Positions 61,245 through 64,000 of a stretch of 64,000 nt of DNA are shown here, one piece after another. Made by a program: the position numbers and the translations under genes. Source of the DNA: Mycolicibacterium doricum (GTDB lineage: Bacteria > Actinomycetota > Actinomycetes > Mycobacteriales > Mycobacteriaceae); NCBI RefSeq assembly GCF_010728155.1, contig NZ_AP022605.1:3100001-3164000 (forward strand). Reading direction: 5' to 3'. The notes beneath the pieces are model-generated. The model saw only the letters and a program-made list of their open reading frames with translations. It did no database searches and was not told the DNA's origin. The first letter of the stretch is position 1. Each line of letters begins with the position of its first letter.

Positions 61245-62363
61245 TCAGAGCTGCCACCACCGGTCTATCGGCGGTGACGCGCCACGCTCGACGCGCTGCC
61301 CCGGTCTGGGCACCACGACACTGACGCCAGCCGGACCGGCCGTCGACAGCAACCGCTCGACGGGTTCGGCCCAGGGGTGCGGCGCCAGCCGGAAGGTGCC
61401 CCAGTGGATGGGCAGCAGCACGCCACCGCCCGCATCCGTCATGTCCTGGTGCGCGCGGACGGCTTCCTCGGGGTTCATGTGGATGCCGGGCCAGGCCGGG
61501 TGGTAGGCGCCGACGGGTAACAGCGTCAAGTCGAACGGTCCATATTGCGAACCGATCCCGCTGAAGCTGGCGGTGTAACCGGTGTCCCCGCCGAAGAACG
61601 TGCGGTGCTTCGGACCGGCGATCACCCACGACGCCCACAGCGTGGTGTTGCGGCTGAACAGCCGACCGGAGAAGTGCCGGGCCGGGGTGCACACCAGCGT
61701 CAGTTCGCCGATGCGGTGACTCTCGTTCCAGTCGAGTTCGACGATCCGGCCCTCGGATATCCCCCACTTGCGCAGGTGCGCACCCACCCCGAGCGGTACG
61801 ACGAACGGCGCGCGTTGACTGCGCGCCAGCCCGAGGATCGTGTCGACGTCGAGGTGGTCGTAGTGGTCGTGGCTCACCAGCACGGCGTCCACGGCGGGCA
61901 GTTGTTCCAAGGAGACCGGCGGCTCGTGGAGGCGGTGTGGACCGACGGTGCGCGACGGAGAGCAGCGCCTGCTCCAGATCGGGTCGGTGAGCACGCGGTA
62001 GCCGTCGACCTCGACAAGTGTCGTCGAGTGCCCGTGCCAGTAGACCGCCAGACCCGACGCCTCCGCGTCAGGAGCCGCCGGTGTCACGACCGGGATCGGC
62101 CCACCGGGCCTGCCGCTGTCGCGTCCGGTGAGCAGTTCACGAGTGAGGAGCCGGCGTTGTTCGGCGCCCAAGCTTATGGTGGCGGCCGGTTCGAGGTTCA
62201 CGAACGCCGCGCCGCGGTAGTTAGCGGAGCGTTTGGCGACCGGGTAGATCTCGGCGGGCGTTGCGCCCAGCGCGGCGGGCGTGCCCTGCAGCGCCCGCAG
62301 CACCCAGCCGCCGGCCAGCACGGAGGCCGTACCGAAGCCGAACCGCAGCGCCGCACCCAACAT
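61245..62363 (-). CDS. Metallo-beta-lactamase-fold hydrolase (Rv0906-like)
   Basis: A 372-residue MBL-fold protein of the UlaG/NAPE-PLD-like group, with an N-terminal hydrophobic segment. Metal motifs are LVSHDHYDHLD, PARHFSGR, FFGGDTGYT and LPIHWGTF. NAPE-PLD relatives hydrolyse phospholipid-like phosphodiesters, so an envelope lipid substrate is possible. It is 1 bp after the echA6 stop and 9 bp before the next gene, so one operon. Confidence 0.87.
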   Translation of the reverse strand: MLGAALRFGFGTASVLAGGWVLRALQGTPAALGATPAEIYPVAKRSANYRGAAFVNLEPAATISLGAEQRRLLTRELLTGRDSGRPGGPIPVVTPAAPDAEASGLAVYWHGHSTTLVEVDGYRVLTDPIWSRRCSPSRTVGPHRLHEPPVSLEQLPAVDAVLVSHDHYDHLDVDTILGLARSQRAPFVVPLGVGAHLRKWGISEGRIVELDWNESHRIGELTLVCTPARHFSGRLFSRNTTLWASWVIAGPKHRTFFGGDTGYTASFSGIGSQYGPFDLTLLPVGAYHPAWPGIHMNPEEAVRAHQDMTDAGGGVLLPIHWGTFRLAPHPWAEPVERLLSTAGPAGVSVVVPRPGQRVERGASPPIDRWWQL

Positions 62364-62364
62364 G

Positions 62365-63099
62365 TCAGGCTCCCTGGAACCTCGGTGGCCGCTTCTCGAT
62401 GCGCGCGACCTGAGCCTCGATGATGTCCTGGCTGGCCCATGCCTTGTCGAACAGTTCCTGGTGCGCCGGCCAGGGATCCTGGTAGGCGCCGTCGTCGTTG
62501 AGCACCCGCTTGGCGTGCTGCAGCGCCAGCGGCGCGAATCCGGCGATCTCTTGAGCCCACGCCTGCGCGTCGGCGAGCGTGCCGGACCGGTTGGCCATCC
62601 CGGTCTGCAGCGCGAGGTCGGCCGTGAGCCGCTCGGCCGCCAGCAGCATGCCCCGCGCCCGCCCGGCCCCGACCAGCGACGTCAGCCGCCGGATGCTCCA
62701 GTTATCAAGAGCGATACCGTATTTCGCGACTGGGAATTGGAAGTAGGCGTCGGGCGCCACGACCCGGAGGTCGCAGATCATCGACAGGATGACGCCCGCG
62801 CCGATCGCCGGGCCGTTGATCGCGGCGATCACCGGGAGCGGCGCCCGGTCGATGGCGAAGTTCAGCGCCCTCGCCTTGTCGGGCAACTCTTCGGCGATGC
62901 CCTGGCCGCCGGACAGGTCCGCGCCCGAGCTGAACACATGGCCCTGCCCCGTCAGGACGATGGCACGGACGTCCTCGGTCGCAGCCTTCTCGATTGCTTC
63001 ACGCAGACCGTCGACCAGCTCGCTGTTGAGTGCGTTGCGGCGCTCTGGCCGCTGCATCTCGAGGGTCAGCACCTGGCCGTCGCGGGTGACACCGATCAT
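62365..63099 (-). CDS. echA6: Enoyl-CoA hydratase-like protein EchA6
   Basis: Crotonase-fold protein of 244 residues: [12 protein letters not shown], the CoA-binding [11 protein letters not shown], and [20 protein letters not shown] forming the oxyanion hole. In M. tuberculosis EchA6 binds long-chain acyl-CoA without hydratase activity and feeds mycolate synthesis with MmpL3. Gene order (echA6, Rv0906, Rv0907, ctpE) is the same here. Confidence 0.92.
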   Translation of the reverse strand: MIGVTRDGQVLTLEMQRPERRNALNSELVDGLREAIEKAATEDVRAIVLTGQGHVFSSGADLSGGQGIAEELPDKARALNFAIDRAPLPVIAAINGPAIGAGVILSMICDLRVVAPDAYFQFPVAKYGIALDNWSIRRLTSLVGAGRARGMLLAAERLTADLALQTGMANRSGTLADAQAWAQEIAGFAPLALQHAKRVLNDDGAYQDPWPAHQELFDKAWASQDIIEAQVARIEKRPPRFQGA

Positions 63100-63135
63100 G
63101 CCGCCACTGTATCTACCGTCACACGATAGCCACCG

Positions 63136-64000
63136 TCATTTCGCGTCCGGCGTCACCACCTGCCACGGTTCGCCGAGCCCTTGCACCTTGACCACGTCTC
63201 CTTCTGCCCGCACCTGCACCCTGACGTCACCCAGACGAAGGTCGGTCAGGGCCACATGGCCCCAGTCCCGAGGCAGGCGAGGACTCACGACCAGTCGTCG
63301 CTGCGGCACATGCGGCTGCAGACCGAGGAACGACCGCACCAAAAGGAGCGGCGCCGCGCTGGCCCACGCCTGCGGTGAGCAGGACGTCGGATACGGCACG
63401 GGCGAGGCGAACTGCGCACGAGCGAACCCGCAGTACAACTCCGGCAGCCGGCCGCCGAACGCGCCGGCAGCGTCCAGCAGCCCGGTGGCGAGTCGCTCCG
63501 CGAGCGTTACGGCGCCGCGGACGTGGGCGTACCTCATCAACCCCGCGATCGCGATCGCCGTGTCATGCGGCCAGACAGACCCGTTGTGGTAGCTCATCGG
63601 GTTGTAGGCGCCCATGGTGGTGGCCAGGGTCCGCAGGCCGAAACCCGAATCCATGTCGTCGCTCGCCAGCGCCTCGACGAGGCGTTCGGCGTGCTCGTCG
63701 GGCGCAATACCGGTCCACAGACAGTGGCCGACGTTGCTGGTCAGGGCGTCGACAGGGTGCTTACGGTTGTCCAGCGCGACGGCGTACCAGCCCTGCTCGG
63801 GAAGCCAGAACGCGTCGACGAACCGCTGCCGCAGGCGCTCCGCCCTGGCGCGTGAGCGTGCCGCGGCGGCAGGGTCGTCGAATTCTTCGGCCAGCTCCGC
63901 ACGGCCCAGCAACGCCGCATAGTGGTACGCCTGGACTTCACACAGGGCGACCGGCGCGTCGGCGACTCGGCCCGCCGCGTCGTTGATGCCGTCGAAACTG
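63136..64000 (-). CDS. Glycogen-debranching-like amylo-1,6-glucosidase, C-terminal part (runs off the window)
   Basis: The frame is open to the window end (288 codons seen, 5' end outside). It has the (alpha/alpha)6 glycosidase pattern: FDGINDAAGRVADAPVALCE, SNVGHCLWTGIAPDEHAERL, YNPMSYHNGSVWPHDTAIAI and RLPELYCGF, followed by a beta-sandwich-like C-terminus. This matches the glycogen debranching GDE_C-type family of mycobacteria. It is upstream of echA6 with a 36-bp gap. Confidence 0.82.
   Translation of the reverse strand, partial: SFDGINDAAGRVADAPVALCEVQAYHYAALLGRAELAEEFDDPAAAARSRARAERLRQRFVDAFWLPEQGWYAVALDNRKHPVDALTSNVGHCLWTGIAPDEHAERLVEALASDDMDSGFGLRTLATTMGAYNPMSYHNGSVWPHDTAIAIAGLMRYAHVRGAVTLAERLATGLLDAAGAFGGRLPELYCGFARAQFASPVPYPTSCSPQAWASAAPLLLVRSFLGLQPHVPQRRLVVSPRLPRDWGHVALTDLRLGDVRVQVRAEGDVVKVQGLGEPWQVVTPDAK

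Overview
The window is high-GC actinobacterial DNA and reads as a rapidly growing Mycobacterium (Mycolicibacterium). The evidence is gene content and order matching segments I know from M. tuberculosis: uvrD1 / chorismate mutase / pgi / Fpg-like glycosylase; ligD and ku; an Nramp transporter next to an Rv0923c-type gene; a DUF1365-sigK-rskA operon; and echA6 / Rv0906 / Rv0907 / ctpE / Rv0909 / Rv0910. Leaderless starts and a cobF gene (absent from M. tuberculosis) fit the same picture. Assignments are from reading translated sequence; no database was searched.

Layout. 1-12.7 kb: housekeeping and metabolism (helicase UvrD1, chorismate mutase with an aromatic leader peptide and hairpins upstream, an OafA-type acyltransferase, an aldehyde dehydrogenase, glucose-6-phosphate isomerase, DNA glycosylase, CobF, YihY-type membrane protein, a ThDP-dependent oxidase-like enzyme, an MFS transporter). 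12.8-18.6 kb: a sensory block with CheB, STAS-HATPase, a CheR-PAS protein with a frameshift near its start, an Ala-rich helical protein, a GAF-ANTAR regulator and an AraC regulator. 18.8-33.4 kb: SDR, DUF4383, VOC protein, RNase H, the NHEJ pair LigD/Ku, a sugar kinase, a decayed gene, three small secreted proteins in tandem, Nramp transporter, a GGCT/poly-gamma-glutamate-hydrolase-like fusion, the sigK operon with a recognisable SigK-type promoter, and a YbdK-type ligase.

33.8-49.7 kb is a genomic island inserted in the 3' end of tRNA-Arg(CCT). A 43-bp direct repeat of the tRNA 3' end bounds it, and a tyrosine integrase with an excisionase-like gene lies at the tRNA side. The cargo is conflict-type: a truncated polymorphic toxin with an Imm1-like immunity gene, a broken helicase-nuclease (type III Res-like), a small operon of unknown genes with a metallophosphoesterase, a toxin-antitoxin pair whose toxin is split by an insertion sequence, and a chimeric cytosine-methyltransferase-like gene. 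Two inverted IS3-family copies and two inverted IS1380-family copies have remodelled it. Undoing an inversion between the two IS1380 copies rebuilds an open reading frame exactly, including a 4-bp target duplication; undoing the second IS3 insertion rebuilds the toxin gene exactly.

49.9-64 kb is chromosome again: a small secreted protein, a second GAF-ANTAR regulator, a CIRCE-controlled Hsp20, a membrane protein, a cupin, a BKACE-family enzyme, an aldehyde dehydrogenase, a deleted IS21 relic, and then the conserved minus-strand run Rv0910-Rv0909-ctpE-Rv0907-Rv0906-echA6 homologues followed by the end of a glycogen-debranching-like glucosidase. A 32-bp tandem repeat fills the ctpE/Rv0907 junction, and a 62-bp dispersed intergenic repeat occurs three times in the window.
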